DNA of 64,000 nucleotides from Microbacteriaceae bacterium PS02067 (GCA_029960085.1 JASCPG010000002.1:1-64000); one strand, 5' to 3'. Shown: positions 7,141 through 16,013, counted from the first letter of the stretch. Numbers and translations: made by a program. Notes: generated by a model not told the origin, from the letters alone.

Positions 7141-8790
7141 TTACTTGGTGATCGGTGCGAAGCGCAGCTTGAACGAAGCGTCGAGCGTGATGCCCGACAC
7201 GTCCTTGCCGGTCACGGCGACCTGGGCGCCCTGCAGCAGCGGCACGGTGGAGAGGTCGCCCGCGACGAGCTTCTGGATCTGCTCGATGTCGGCCTGACGC
7301 GTCGCGGCATCCGGCTCGACGGCCTGCTTCAGGATCAGGTCGTTCACCGTCTGGTTGTCGTAGTGGTTGCCGAGGAAGTTCTTCGTGAGGAAGAACGGCG
7401 TCAGGTAGTTGTCGGCGTCGGAGTAGTCCGGGAACCAGCCGAGCTGGTACGCGGGGTACACGTCGGCCGTGCGGTCCTTCGAGTACTGCACCCACTCGGT
7501 CGACTGCAGGTCGACCGAGAACAGGCCGTCCTTCTCGAGCTGCGACTTCACGAGCGCGTACTCGTCACCCGACGACGGGCCGTAGTGGTCCGGGCTGTAC
7601 TGGAGGCTGAGCTTCACCGGGGTGGTGACGCCGGCCGCCTCGAGGGTGGCCTTCGCCTTCGCGGCATCCGGGCCGCCGTTGCCGTCGCCGTAGAGGCCCT
7701 TCAGCGCGTCGGTCGCGCCCGCGAAGCCCTCGGGGACGTAGGAGTACAGCGGGGTGTAGGTGCCCTTGTAGACCTGCGTCGAGATCGCCTCGCGGTCGAC
7801 GAGGTCGGCGACCGCCTGGCGGACGGCGAGCGCCTTGGCCGGGTCGGCGTCGGCGGTCGTCGCGCCGTACGGCTGCGTGTTGAAGTTGAAGACGATGTAG
7901 CGGATCTCGCCGCCGGGGCCGTCGACGACCTTCACGTCCTTGTTCTTGCCGAGGTCGTCGACGTCGGTGGCGGACAGGCTCCGGTACGCGACATCCACGT
8001 CACCCTGCTGGACGGCGAGCTTCAGGTTCGACGACTCGGCGAAGTACTGCAGCACGACACCGCTGTTGACCGGAGCGGCGAGCAGGCCCTTGTAGTTCTC
8101 GTTGGGGCTGAACTCGACGGCCTTGTTGAAGTCCCACGAGGTGACCTTGTACGGTCCGCCGAACGCGTCGGCATCCACGATGTCCTTGTCGGGGGTCACC
8201 GCGTCGGCCGAGAAGACCTCCTCGTCGACGATCGCGCCGGGGAAGCTCGTGAGGATGAACGGGAACACCTGGTCGTTGTCCGTCTTGAGCTTGAAGACGA
8301 CGGTCGTGGCGTCGGGGGTCTCGACGCTGTCGAGGTTGTAGAGGAGGCTCGATGCCCCGTTGGGGTCGGCGATCTTGAGGTTCCGGTCGAACGAGAACTT
8401 CACATCCGAGCTCGTCAGGTCGTGGCCGTTGGCCCACTTGAGGCCCGCGGGGAGCTTCACGGTGTACTCGTTCGGCGCCGTGAACTCGGCCGACTCGGCG
8501 AGGTCGGGGACGACCTCGGTGGAGTTGTAGTCGGTGTTGACGAGGTACGGGAAGACCTGGGTCTGGACGGCGAGCGACCCGTTGTCGTACGAGCCGGCCG
8601 GGTCGAGCGTCGTGACCTTGTCGGTCGTGCCGACGATGATGGACGAGCCCGAGCCGGCGTCGCCGGACTGGCCGCCGGTGCCGCCGCCGCCCGTGGCGCA
8701 ACCGGCCAGGACGATGGAGGCGACGCCGAGCGCCGCGGCGACGCCGACGACACGGCCGCGGGAGAACCCGCTGGTGTGGTGCAGTGACAT
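7141..8790 (-). CDS. ABC transporter substrate-binding lipoprotein, family 5 (peptide type)
   Basis: 549 aa from ATG 8790, preceded by AGAGGT. The signal peptide (basic RGR, then a hydrophobic VVGVAAALGVASIV) ends in the lipobox LAGC with Cys31, followed by a Gly/Ser linker. The mature part has the SBP_bac_5 pattern: TLDPAGSYDNGS near the start, LAESAEFTAPNEYTVKLPAG, and GLKWANGHDLTSSDVKFSFD. It would capture peptides or related solutes outside the membrane and deliver them to the DppBC-like permeases encoded downstream. It is the first gene of the leftward operon. The open frame upstream of 8790 has no coding look and was discarded. Confidence 0.93.
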   Translation of the reverse strand: MSLHHTSGFSRGRVVGVAAALGVASIVLAGCATGGGGTGGQSGDAGSGSSIIVGTTDKVTTLDPAGSYDNGSLAVQTQVFPYLVNTDYNSTEVVPDLAESAEFTAPNEYTVKLPAGLKWANGHDLTSSDVKFSFDRNLKIADPNGASSLLYNLDSVETPDATTVVFKLKTDNDQVFPFILTSFPGAIVDEEVFSADAVTPDKDIVDADAFGGPYKVTSWDFNKAVEFSPNENYKGLLAAPVNSGVVLQYFAESSNLKLAVQQGDVDVAYRSLSATDVDDLGKNKDVKVVDGPGGEIRYIVFNFNTQPYGATTADADPAKALAVRQAVADLVDREAISTQVYKGTYTPLYSYVPEGFAGATDALKGLYGDGNGGPDAAKAKATLEAAGVTTPVKLSLQYSPDHYGPSSGDEYALVKSQLEKDGLFSVDLQSTEWVQYSKDRTADVYPAYQLGWFPDYSDADNYLTPFFLTKNFLGNHYDNQTVNDLILKQAVEPDAATRQADIEQIQKLVAGDLSTVPLLQGAQVAVTGKDVSGITLDASFKLRFAPITK

Positions 8791-8997
8791 GCTTTTACCT
8801 CTGCTGTTGTGGGACGGCTCCGCACGCGCGCGGAACCCATGCGGAACATCTTTCACCCGCCGCGGCGCCCGCCGTGTGCAGAAGCCGCAAACCGTAACGA
8901 GACTGAAACGCTCCGCCATGAGGTGCGGACCGGTTCCGCGTCTGCCCATGACGGATGTCACGGGCACATCGTGACGGGCGTGTGAGGCATCCGACGT

Positions 8998-9012
8998 CCC
9001 TCCGCGGGAGGG
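8998..9012 (+). promoter_or_regulatory. Inverted repeat covering the ribosome binding site of the chimeric gene
   Basis: CCCTCC-gcg-GGAGGG, perfect 6-bp arms. The right arm is the Shine-Dalgarno for ATG 9020 (7 nt spacing). If folded in the mRNA it would hide the ribosome binding site. The rest of 8791-9011 is a divergent intergenic region with no other motif I could name. Confidence 0.4.
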
Positions 9013-9019
9013 TCGAAGC

Positions 9020-9811
9020 ATGAACGACACGAACCTGCTCGCGGTGGATGCCGCGGGGCTGCGCAAGAACTTCGGGACCGTCCGCGCGGTCGACGGCGTC
9101 GACCTTCGGGTGCGCCCGGGCGAGATCGTCGCCTTCCTCGGCCCGAACGGCGCCGGCAAGACCTCCACGATCGACATGCTGCTCGGACTGTCCGACCCCG
9201 ACGAGGGGAGCGTCCGCGTGTTCGGCGAGAGCCCGCGCGCCGCGATCGCGCACGGTCTCGTCTCGGCGGTGCTGCAGACCGGGGGACTCCTGAAGGACAT
9301 CACCGTCCGCGAGACGCTGCAGCTCACGGCGAGCCTGTTCGCCGACACCCGCCCGATCGAGGAGGTGCTCACGCGCGCCGGCATCGCCGGGATCGCCGCG
9401 GCATCCTCTCTTCACACCGCGCTCCCTGGCTGCCGTTCGCTCATCGTCACGACGTTCGGGAGGCCGGGCTACCTCACGCGCGCGATGCGCGCCGGCGCCT
9501 CGGGATTCGTCGTCAAGGACACTCCCGCCGCACAGCTCGCCGACGCCGTCCGCCGCGTCGCGCAGGGACTGCGTGTCGTCGACCCGGCCCTCGCCGCCGA
9601 CTCCCTCGCCCAGGGTGAGTCGCCTCTCACCGAGCGGGAGACGGATGTGCTCGCGGTCGCGCGCTCGGGCGGGTCGATCGCCGACATCGCGCATGCCCTG
9701 CACCTGAGCGAGGGCACGGTGCGAAACCACCTGTCGAGCGCGATCGGCAAGACGGGCGCCCGCAACCGGGCCGACGCCGTGCGCGTCGCCGACGAGAACG
9801 GGTGGCTGTAG
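9020..9811 (+). CDS. Chimeric protein: ABC ATPase N-half fused to NarL/LuxR response regulator C-half
   Basis: 263 aa. Residues 1-122 are the front of an ABC-2 type exporter ATPase: Walker A GPNGAGKT at 41-48 and a Q-loop VLQTGG with Gln86. The ABC signature LSGGQ, Walker B, D-loop and H-loop are all missing. From about residue 124 the sequence is the back of a receiver domain: the conserved Thr pair in IVTTFGRPGYL and Lys166 in FVVKDT, but no phospho-acceptor Asp. A complete LuxR-type helix-turn-helix follows (LTERETDV ... LHLSEGTVRNHLSSAIGKTG). ATPase-permease-kinase-LuxR regulator gene sets are common in actinobacteria, so one in-frame deletion from the ATPase gene into the regulator gene would give this product. 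It cannot be a working ATPase. It may still bind DNA, uncoupled from phosphorylation. It could equally be a decaying remnant. Confidence 0.8.
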   Translation: MNDTNLLAVDAAGLRKNFGTVRAVDGVDLRVRPGEIVAFLGPNGAGKTSTIDMLLGLSDPDEGSVRVFGESPRAAIAHGLVSAVLQTGGLLKDITVRETLQLTASLFADTRPIEEVLTRAGIAGIAAASSLHTALPGCRSLIVTTFGRPGYLTRAMRAGASGFVVKDTPAAQLADAVRRVAQGLRVVDPALAADSLAQGESPLTERETDVLAVARSGGSIADIAHALHLSEGTVRNHLSSAIGKTGARNRADAVRVADENGWL

Positions 9812-9887
9812 GCATCCGTGGGTCATGGCGCCGACGCCGCGACCGGCACAGTCGCGGGCCCGTGCAGCCGCGCGGGGCGAGGTCCCA

Positions 9888-9969
9888 TCACGGAGACAGG
9901 AGATCTCACCGAGACAGGACCGTTTGACCCGGTTTCGGCCTGTCTCGGTGATTTCTCCTGCCCTGGTGA
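9888..9969. repeat. 82-nt imperfect palindromic repeat, copy 3
   Basis: This has the same 82-nt length and arms as the copies at 2887 and 3131 (TCACGGAGACAGGAGATCTC on the left, CTCCTGCCCTGGTGA on the right). Here the arms are closer to a perfect inverted repeat, and the loop (CCGTTTGACCCGGTTTCGG) differs. It sits between the convergent chimeric gene and DUF779 gene, where it could act as a two-way terminator. The remaining spacer to 10056 holds short GGATGCC/GGATACC-GCGCGGTGG direct repeats. Confidence 0.75.
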
Positions 9970-10056
9970 CCCGCTCGAGGAGGGATACCACGGGCGGATG
10001 CCGCGCGGTGGGGATACCGCGCGGTGGGGATGCCACGGGCGGATGCCGCTGGGGCG

Positions 10057-10449
10057 TCACCCCCGCTCGGCGAGCCCGAAGGCCTCGAGCTCCGCGGCAT
10101 CCAGCATGCGCGAGCGGATCAGGAACCGCAGCCCCGTCGGGCCCTCCACGCTGAACCCGGCCCCGCGCCCGGGGACGGCGTCGATCGTCAGGTGCGTGTA
10201 CTTCCAGTACTCGAACTGCGACTCGGACATGTACACCTCGATGGGATCGTCGAGCCCGGCGTCGATCGTGCCGAGCAGCACGTCCGACGGGCCGGTCTGG
10301 AACATCCCGATGGGGTAGCACATGGGGGCGCTGCCGTCGCAGCATCCCCCCGACTGGTGGAACATGAGCGTGCCGTGCTGCGCCGTCAGTTGGCGCAGCA
10401 GGGCCGCCGCGTCCTGCGACACGGCGACCCGGCTGGCTGGCGTGGTCAT
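10057..10449 (-). CDS. DUF779 family protein, aldehyde dehydrogenase partner
   Basis: 130 aa. The hallmark GGCCDGSAPMC, with three cysteines, is at about residues 34-44, and an aromatic stretch QFEYWKYTHLTID follows. These are typical of the DUF779 family, which is nearly always encoded next to an NAD-dependent aldehyde dehydrogenase. The Cys cluster suggests metal binding or a redox role, but the biochemical function is not established. It lies 19 nt downstream of the aldehyde dehydrogenase stop on the same strand, so the two are co-transcribed. It ends against the palindrome-containing convergent spacer. Confidence 0.88.
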   Translation of the reverse strand: MTTPASRVAVSQDAAALLRQLTAQHGTLMFHQSGGCCDGSAPMCYPIGMFQTGPSDVLLGTIDAGLDDPIEVYMSESQFEYWKYTHLTIDAVPGRGAGFSVEGPTGLRFLIRSRMLDAAELEAFGLAERG

Positions 10450-10468
10450 GGCTCGAGGAGGGCGCGGC

Positions 10469-12016
10469 TCAGAAGAAGCCCATCGCCCCTTCGGCGTACG
10501 ACACGAGCAGGTTCTTCGTCTGCTGGTAGTGGTCGAGCATCTTCAGGTGGTTCTCCCGCCCGATGCCGGACTGCTTGTAACCGCCGAACGCCGCGTGCGC
10601 GGGGTACTGGTGGTACGTGTTCGTCCAGACGCGACCGGCCTCGATGCCACGCCCGGCGCGGTACATCGTGTCGGCCGAACGGCTCCACACACCCGCGCCG
10701 AGCCCGTACAGGGTGTCGTTGGCGGTGTGGATGGCGTCGTCGAAGTCGTCGAAGCTCGTCACCGAGACGACCGGCCCGAAGATCTCCTCCTGGAAGATAC
10801 GCATCGAGTTCTGCCCCTCGAAGACCGTCGGCGCGACGTAGTAGCCGCCCGACAGCTCGCCGCCGAGGTCGACGCGCTCACCGCCGGCGAGGAGCTTCGC
10901 ACCCTCCGCCTTGCCGATCTCGATGTAGCTGAGGATCTTCTCCAGCTGGTCGTTGGATGCCTGGGCGCCGATCATCGTCGCCGGGTCGAGCGGGTTCCCC
11001 TGCACGATCTTGCCGACGCGGTCGAGGCCGTCGGCGAGGAAGCCGTCGTAGATCGAGCGCTGGATGAGTGCGCGGCTCGGGCAGGTGCAGACCTCGCCCT
11101 GGTTGAGGGCGAAGAACGAGAAGCCCTCGAGCGCCTTGTCGTAGTAGGAGTCCTTCTGGCGGGCGACATCCTCGAAGAAGATGTTCGCGCTCTTGCCTCC
11201 GAGCTCGAGCGTCACCGGGATGAGGTTCTGCGACGCGTACTGCATGATGAGCCGGCCCGTCGTGGTCTCACCCGTGAAGGCGACCTTGCGGATGCGCTTG
11301 TGCTGCGCGAGCGGCGCACCCGCCTCGATGCCGAAGCCGTTGACGATGTTGACGACACCGGCGGGCAGCAGGTCGCCGATGATGTCGAAGAGGAAGAGGA
11401 TCGACGCCGGAGTCTGCTCGGCCGGCTTCAGCACGACGCAGTTGCCGGCCGCGAGCGCCGGCGCGAGCTTCCACGTCGCCATGAGGATCGGGAAGTTCCA
11501 CGGGATGATCTGGCCGACGACGCCGAGCGGCTCGTGGAAGTGGTACGCGACGGTGTCTTCGTCGATCTGGCTGAGCGACCCCTCCTGGGCGCGCAGCACG
11601 CCGGCGAAGTAGCGGAAGTGGTCGATCGCGAGCGGGATGTCGGCGGCGAGCGTCTCACGGACGGGCTTGCCGTTCTCCCACGTCTCGGCGACGGCGATCT
11701 TCTCGAGGTTCGCCTCCATGCGGTCGGCGATCTTGTTGAGGATGTTGGCGCGGTCGGCCGGGGTCGTGCGCTTCCACGAGTCGAACGCCTTCCAGGCGAC
11801 GTCGACGGCGCGGTCGACGTCTTCGACGGTGCCGCGACCGACCTCGGTGAACGGCTTGCCTGTGACGGGGGTGATGTTCTCGAAGTACTGGCCCTTGATC
11901 GGCTCGACGAACTCGCCGCCGATGTAGTGGCCGTAGCGGGGGCGGTACTCGGCCACGGAGCCGCGCTGGCCGGGAGCTGCGTAGACGCTCGAGACGCCTT
12001 CTTCGACGATGGTCAT
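10469..12016 (-). CDS. NAD-dependent aldehyde dehydrogenase (ExaC/acetaldehyde dehydrogenase type)
   Basis: 515 aa from ATG 12016 with AAGGAGA upstream. The open frame runs to 12232, but that part overlaps an operator-like repeat and has no coding character. It oxidises aldehydes to acids. The visible catalytic parts are PWNFPILM (about 172-179), the general-base motif LELGGKS with Glu271, and the nucleophile in [11 protein letters not shown] with Cys310 (Cys312 is extra and typical of the ExaC branch). The C-terminus ends AEGAMGFF. It is followed by DUF779, the usual partner. A GAF-domain regulator of the type that often controls such genes is encoded at 16.0-17.4 kb. Acetaldehyde from alcohol oxidation is the likely substrate (inference). 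Confidence 0.93.
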   Translation of the reverse strand: MTIVEEGVSSVYAAPGQRGSVAEYRPRYGHYIGGEFVEPIKGQYFENITPVTGKPFTEVGRGTVEDVDRAVDVAWKAFDSWKRTTPADRANILNKIADRMEANLEKIAVAETWENGKPVRETLAADIPLAIDHFRYFAGVLRAQEGSLSQIDEDTVAYHFHEPLGVVGQIIPWNFPILMATWKLAPALAAGNCVVLKPAEQTPASILFLFDIIGDLLPAGVVNIVNGFGIEAGAPLAQHKRIRKVAFTGETTTGRLIMQYASQNLIPVTLELGGKSANIFFEDVARQKDSYYDKALEGFSFFALNQGEVCTCPSRALIQRSIYDGFLADGLDRVGKIVQGNPLDPATMIGAQASNDQLEKILSYIEIGKAEGAKLLAGGERVDLGGELSGGYYVAPTVFEGQNSMRIFQEEIFGPVVSVTSFDDFDDAIHTANDTLYGLGAGVWSRSADTMYRAGRGIEAGRVWTNTYHQYPAHAAFGGYKQSGIGRENHLKMLDHYQQTKNLLVSYAEGAMGFF

Positions 12017-12082
12017 GATGTCTCCTTCGACTGCATGAGCCGCGGCATCCCTTGCCGCGTTTCGGATGCCGAGGAAACTACG

Positions 12083-12110
12083 CCCCGCAACGTTGCATCC
12101 CGTTGCGGGG
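12083..12110. promoter_or_regulatory. Perfect 10-bp inverted repeat upstream of the aldehyde dehydrogenase
   Basis: CCCCGCAACG (12083-12092) and CGTTGCGGGG (12101-12110), separated by 8 nt. The left arm also begins a second palindrome, GCAACGTTGC (12087-12096), giving three GCAACG-type half sites. It is 67 nt upstream of the aldehyde dehydrogenase start and 61 nt after the marR stop. It could be an operator for the dehydrogenase promoter or a marR terminator. No U-run follows, so I favour an operator. Confidence 0.5.
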
Positions 12111-12170
12111 TCGGGATGCCCCTGCGGTTCGGTTCGCGGCGCGCGTCTGCGGAGGTCGGTTCGCGGGACG

Positions 12171-12662
12171 TCAGTTCGCGGTGAGCGCGGCCAGCCAGTG
12201 GCGAGCACCCTCGCGCAAGGCGTCCGCATCATCCGGGGAGATGAGCGCCAACAGGCGACGCTCGTTGGTCAGGTGCGCCGTGAACGCGCGATCGATGAGG
12301 TCCACGCCGTCGTCGGTGAGACGAACGAGGCGGCGGCGACGATCGTCGCCGTCGTCCACGCGAGCGACGAGCCCCCGCTCGACGAGACGATCGACCCGCT
12401 TCGTCAGCCCACCGGTCGTGACCATCGTGTGCTCCGCCAGGGCGCCCGCCGCGAGTTCGTACGGCGCACCCGAGCGCCGAAGGGCGGCCAGCAGGTCGAA
12501 CTCCGCCTCGGTCAGCCCGAACTGCGCATACACCGCGGTCAGCTCGTCGGTGAGGGCGAGAGCGAGCCGGTGGATCCGCCCGATGACGCCCGACGGGGAC
12601 GCGTCGAGATCGGGGCGCTCGCGGCGCCACTGCTCCTGGATGAGGTCGACGTGATCCTGCAT
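12171..12662 (-). CDS. MarR family transcriptional regulator
   Basis: 163 aa. Winged-helix MarR layout: an N-terminal dimerisation helix ([39 protein letters not shown]), a recognition-helix region ([23 protein letters not shown]), and the wing [18 protein letters not shown]. It probably represses itself and the divergently transcribed EamA transporter gene, since a perfect 32-bp palindrome lies between their starts. The ligand is unknown. The gene ends 154 nt before the aldehyde dehydrogenase start on the same strand, and read-through is possible. Confidence 0.9.
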   Translation of the reverse strand: MQDHVDLIQEQWRRERPDLDASPSGVIGRIHRLALALTDELTAVYAQFGLTEAEFDLLAALRRSGAPYELAAGALAEHTMVTTGGLTKRVDRLVERGLVARVDDGDDRRRRLVRLTDDGVDLIDRAFTAHLTNERRLLALISPDDADALREGARHWLAALTAN

Positions 12663-12667
12663 ATCCC

Positions 12668-12699
12668 GACACTTTACCTTCCGGGGAAGGTAAAGTGTC
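12668..12699. promoter_or_regulatory. 32-bp perfect palindromic operator between marR and the EamA transporter
   Basis: Arms GACACTTTACCTTCC (12668-12682) and GGAAGGTAAAGTGTC (12685-12699), with a 2-bp centre. There are no mismatches in 15 bp per arm. The site begins 5 bp from the marR start and ends 4 bp before the transporter ATG. It must therefore overlap both promoters or start sites, as expected for an autoregulated MarR repressor. The length would fit one or two MarR dimers. Confidence 0.88.
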
Positions 12700-12703
12700 T
12701 TCC

Positions 12704-13576
12704 ATGGAAGCGAAAAGGATGCGGTGGATGCTCATCACCGCGATCGCGCCAATCGCGTGGGGCAGCACCTACTTCGTGACCCGCCACCTGCTGCCCCCCG
12801 ACGCCGCACTCTGGGGCGCCGTCATCCGATGCCTGCCCGCCGGGCTCATCGTGCTGCTCGTCGCGCGGCGGCTGCCCACCGGTGTGTGGTGGTGGCGGTC
12901 GCTCGTCCTGGGCGCACTCACCGTCGGCGGTCTCAACGTGCTGGTCTACATCGCCGCGCAGCGGTTGGCCACGAGCCTCGCCGCGACGATCATGTCGGCC
13001 TCGGCAGGGGCGCTCCTCGTGCTGAGCTGGATCATCCTCGGGCAGCGGCCGGCGCTGCGCGCCGTCGCCGGCGCACTGCTCGGCATCCTCGGCGTCGTCG
13101 TCATGCTGCAGCCCGGGGGCGGAGCCGCGGATGTGTGGGGCGTCGTGGCATCCATCGTCGCGATGCTGTCGTCCTCGCTGGGCTTCGTCCTCACGCGGCG
13201 GTGGGGAGCGGACATCCCGCCGCTGACGATGACGGCATGGCAACTGATCGCCGGATCGCTCGTCGTGCTGCCCTTCGCGATCGCCGTCGAGGGCGCCCCG
13301 CCTGCGCTCGACGGACCCGCGCTGCTCGGCTTCGCCTACGTCATCGTGATCGCCACGGCGGTCGCCTACGCCGCATGGTTCACGGGCCTCGCGCGGCTTC
13401 CCGGTGCCGTCGTGGGAGTGATCGGCCTGCTGAACCCCGTCACCGGCGTGCTTCTGGGCGTGTGGCTCGGCCACGAACCGTTCGGCCCGGCGCAACTGCT
13501 CGGCCTCGCCCTCGTCGTCGTCGGAGTGCTCGCGGGCGTGCTGACGCGCTCCGCGCCCGCGACACACCGCCGCTGA
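12704..13576 (+). CDS. EamA/DMT family drug-metabolite exporter
   Basis: 290 aa from ATG 12704; a GTG at 12695 lies inside the operator and was not chosen. Ten hydrophobic segments make two EamA repeats. The first starts WMLITAIAPIAWGSTYFVTR, the family's PxxWGsty-type opening. The second ends at GPAQLLGLALVVVGVLAGVL. Such proteins export metabolites, amino acids or drugs across the membrane. The substrate cannot be read from sequence. Divergent pairing with marR and the shared palindrome indicate induction by a compound sensed by MarR, probably the exported one. Confidence 0.88.
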   Translation: MEAKRMRWMLITAIAPIAWGSTYFVTRHLLPPDAALWGAVIRCLPAGLIVLLVARRLPTGVWWWRSLVLGALTVGGLNVLVYIAAQRLATSLAATIMSASAGALLVLSWIILGQRPALRAVAGALLGILGVVVMLQPGGGAADVWGVVASIVAMLSSSLGFVLTRRWGADIPPLTMTAWQLIAGSLVVLPFAIAVEGAPPALDGPALLGFAYVIVIATAVAYAAWFTGLARLPGAVVGVIGLLNPVTGVLLGVWLGHEPFGPAQLLGLALVVVGVLAGVLTRSAPATHRR

Positions 13577-13595
13577 CGGATCGAGCGCGCGGCGC

Positions 13596-15770
13596 TCAGA
13601 AGCGGGCGTCGACGGCGCGCGTGAGCGAGAGGAACCGCGGGTTCGTCGCGAGGTCGTCGAGCAGAACGGCCCGGCCCTCCCCGTCGGCGAGCGGGATCTG
13701 CCAGTTCGGATACTCCGTGTCGGTGCCCGGGACGTTCTGCGCCCGCCGCTCGCCGACGGCGTCGACGAGCGCGACGCCGAGCAGTTGCGACGGCGCAGCG
13801 GTGATGAAGACGTTGAGCGCCTCGATCACCTGGGCCTCGGATGCCGCGTCGGCGAGGAGGCCCCGGTCGCGCAGCACCGCGAGCACGGCCGCCCGCTCGG
13901 CATCCGCGTCGGCGAGCTCCTCCTCGACCGGACGGGTGAGCAAGCCCAGCCGCGCACGCAGCGCGACATGCTCGTCGGCGAGATACCCCGCGGTCGGCGG
14001 GAGGTCGTGCGTGTTGACGGTCGCAAGCAGCGAGCGGCGGTAGTGCTCGGGCGGTCGGAACCCGTCGCCCTCGCGCTCGAACCACAGCACGCTGGTGCCG
14101 AGAATTCCCCGGTCGGAGAGGTAATCGCGCACCCACGGCTCGACGTTGCCGAGGTCTTCGCCGATGAGGACGGCACCCGCGCGCACCGCCTCGAGCATCA
14201 GCACTCCGATCATCGCGTCGTGGTCGTAGCGGACGTAGGTGCCCGCCGCGGGGCTCGCGCCGGCCGGGATCCACCACAGCCGGAAGAGCCCGATCACGTG
14301 GTCGATGCGCAGCGCCCCGGCATGCCGCAGGAGCGTCCGGATCATGTCGCGCAGGGGGGCGTACCCCGCCTCGGCGAGCGCCTCGGGCAGCCACGGCGGC
14401 TGGTTCCACGTCTGCCCCTGCTGGTTGTACATGTCCGGCGGGGCGCCGACGGCAATGCCCTGGGCGTACATGGGGCGCAGCGACCAGGCATCCGACCCCT
14501 CCGGATGCACGCCGACGGCGAGGTCGTGCATGATGCCGAGCGCCATGCCGGATGCCTTCGCCGCCGCCTGCGCGCGTTCGAGCTGCTCGTCGCACACCCA
14601 CTGCAGCCAGGTGTGGAAGCGCACCCGCGGCGCGAGGTGTTCGGCGAGCTCGGCGACGAGCGGGGAGCGGATGTCCCACGCCTCGGCGGGGCGCTCGGTG
14701 CCGGCGTAGTGCTCTTCGAGCGCGCACCACAGGGCGAAGTCGCGGAGGGGCTGACCCTCCCGCTCGACGAAGCGGGCGAGTTCGGCGGCGCGGCCCGGCG
14801 ACAGGGGCACGCCGAACACCTCCTCGAGCGCCGCGCGCTTGGCCGCCCACACGGCGTCGCGGTCGATGCGCGAGGGGTCGTCGTCGGTCGCGGCGACGGG
14901 TGCGCGCGCCGCCTCGAGCGCCGCCCGGCCGGCGGTGTCGAGGTAGGCGGCCTCGCGGATATCCTCGGGGCGCAGGTACAGCGGCGCGAGGAAGCGTCGC
15001 GTCGCGGGACGGTACGGCGACGCCTCGATCGGGCTCGTCACCTCGGCGGCGTGGATCGGATTGATGAGCAGGAAGTCGGCGCCCTCGTGGCCGGCGACCG
15101 CGGCGAGATCGCCGAGATCGGCGAAGTCGCCCATGCCCCACGACGCGCGCGAGCGCACCGAGTACAACTGCGCCATGAGGCCCCACCCGCGGCCACGGCC
15201 GGGGCGGGTCGGCGGGTCGGGCATGCGCTCGGGGGCGACGATGAGGGTTGCGCCCGAGCGGTGGACGAGGCCGCCGCCGAAGGGCGTCTGGTCGGCGTGC
15301 AGCGTGTGCCACCCGAGCGGGAGGTCCGCGGGGAGCGGCACGGTGACCTCCCAGCGGCGCACACCGTCGACCTCCCGCGAGGCCGGCGTCTGGTCCGGGA
15401 TCGCCAGGTCGCGCGTCGATCCGTCCTCGAAGCGCACCCACAGGCGCACATCGTGCCCGTCGAGCACACGGACGACGATCACGCGGCCGCCCTGCCGTGT
15501 GACGACGGTCGGGGGGAGGGCGGAGCGCCACGGACGTTCGTCGGCGTCGACGAGGGCGGCCACGATGGCGGCATCCGTCGTGGCATCCACGTGCATCGCG
15601 CGCAGCACGGCGCGCAGGGTGGCGGCGGGCACCTGCACGCGGTCACCGAAGAACGACCAGTACTCGGTCGCGATGCCGTGCGCCTCCGCGAGCCGCACGA
15701 GGTCAGGCGTCGGCGCCTCGGGGGGGTCGGGGGCCTCGGGGGCCTCGGGGGCCGGGCTGTCAGGGGTCAT
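13596..15770 (-). CDS. malQ: 4-alpha-glucanotransferase (amylomaltase)
   Basis: 724 aa from ATG 15770, chosen for a perfect GGAGG five nt upstream over an ATG six codons earlier. Glycoside hydrolase family 77 enzyme that transfers alpha-1,4-glucan chains in maltodextrin metabolism. Visible family motifs: the nucleophile segment ALRIDHVIGLFRLWWIP, the acid/base segment VLIGEDLGNVEPWVR, and the transition-state segment NTHDLPPTAGY. The first 150 residues are the extra N-terminal beta-domain seen in actinobacterial MalQ. The extreme N-terminus is a Pro/Glu/Ala-rich tail. It stands alone, convergent with the EamA gene. Confidence 0.93.
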   Translation of the reverse strand: MTPDSPAPEAPEAPDPPEAPTPDLVRLAEAHGIATEYWSFFGDRVQVPAATLRAVLRAMHVDATTDAAIVAALVDADERPWRSALPPTVVTRQGGRVIVVRVLDGHDVRLWVRFEDGSTRDLAIPDQTPASREVDGVRRWEVTVPLPADLPLGWHTLHADQTPFGGGLVHRSGATLIVAPERMPDPPTRPGRGRGWGLMAQLYSVRSRASWGMGDFADLGDLAAVAGHEGADFLLINPIHAAEVTSPIEASPYRPATRRFLAPLYLRPEDIREAAYLDTAGRAALEAARAPVAATDDDPSRIDRDAVWAAKRAALEEVFGVPLSPGRAAELARFVEREGQPLRDFALWCALEEHYAGTERPAEAWDIRSPLVAELAEHLAPRVRFHTWLQWVCDEQLERAQAAAKASGMALGIMHDLAVGVHPEGSDAWSLRPMYAQGIAVGAPPDMYNQQGQTWNQPPWLPEALAEAGYAPLRDMIRTLLRHAGALRIDHVIGLFRLWWIPAGASPAAGTYVRYDHDAMIGVLMLEAVRAGAVLIGEDLGNVEPWVRDYLSDRGILGTSVLWFEREGDGFRPPEHYRRSLLATVNTHDLPPTAGYLADEHVALRARLGLLTRPVEEELADADAERAAVLAVLRDRGLLADAASEAQVIEALNVFITAAPSQLLGVALVDAVGERRAQNVPGTDTEYPNWQIPLADGEGRAVLLDDLATNPRFLSLTRAVDARF

Positions 15771-16013
15771 GGTTGCCTCCGCTGCCATCCTGCCACCCGG
15801 CGTCGCCCCGCGCTACGCGAGCGCGCAGGTCCGCCTCCGCCGAATCCCGGTCCGTACTCAGGCTCTGCGCCGACAGGTTCGCGCCTCGACCGCGGAAACA
15901 CGCGGAAGTACCCCGACGGGGCGCACGCGGATCCTGAATACGGTTCACAGCGTGGATGAGACGCCACCGCTTCGGGAGCGGGTGCCGGTGCCGGAGCGAC
16001 GGGCGGCGGCGGC

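Noticed and set aside
9020-9811. Interpretation as two overlapping genes with a frameshift
   Set aside because: Both halves are in one continuous frame, and the missing parts of each parent are absent from the DNA in all frames, so a deletion fits and a frameshift does not.
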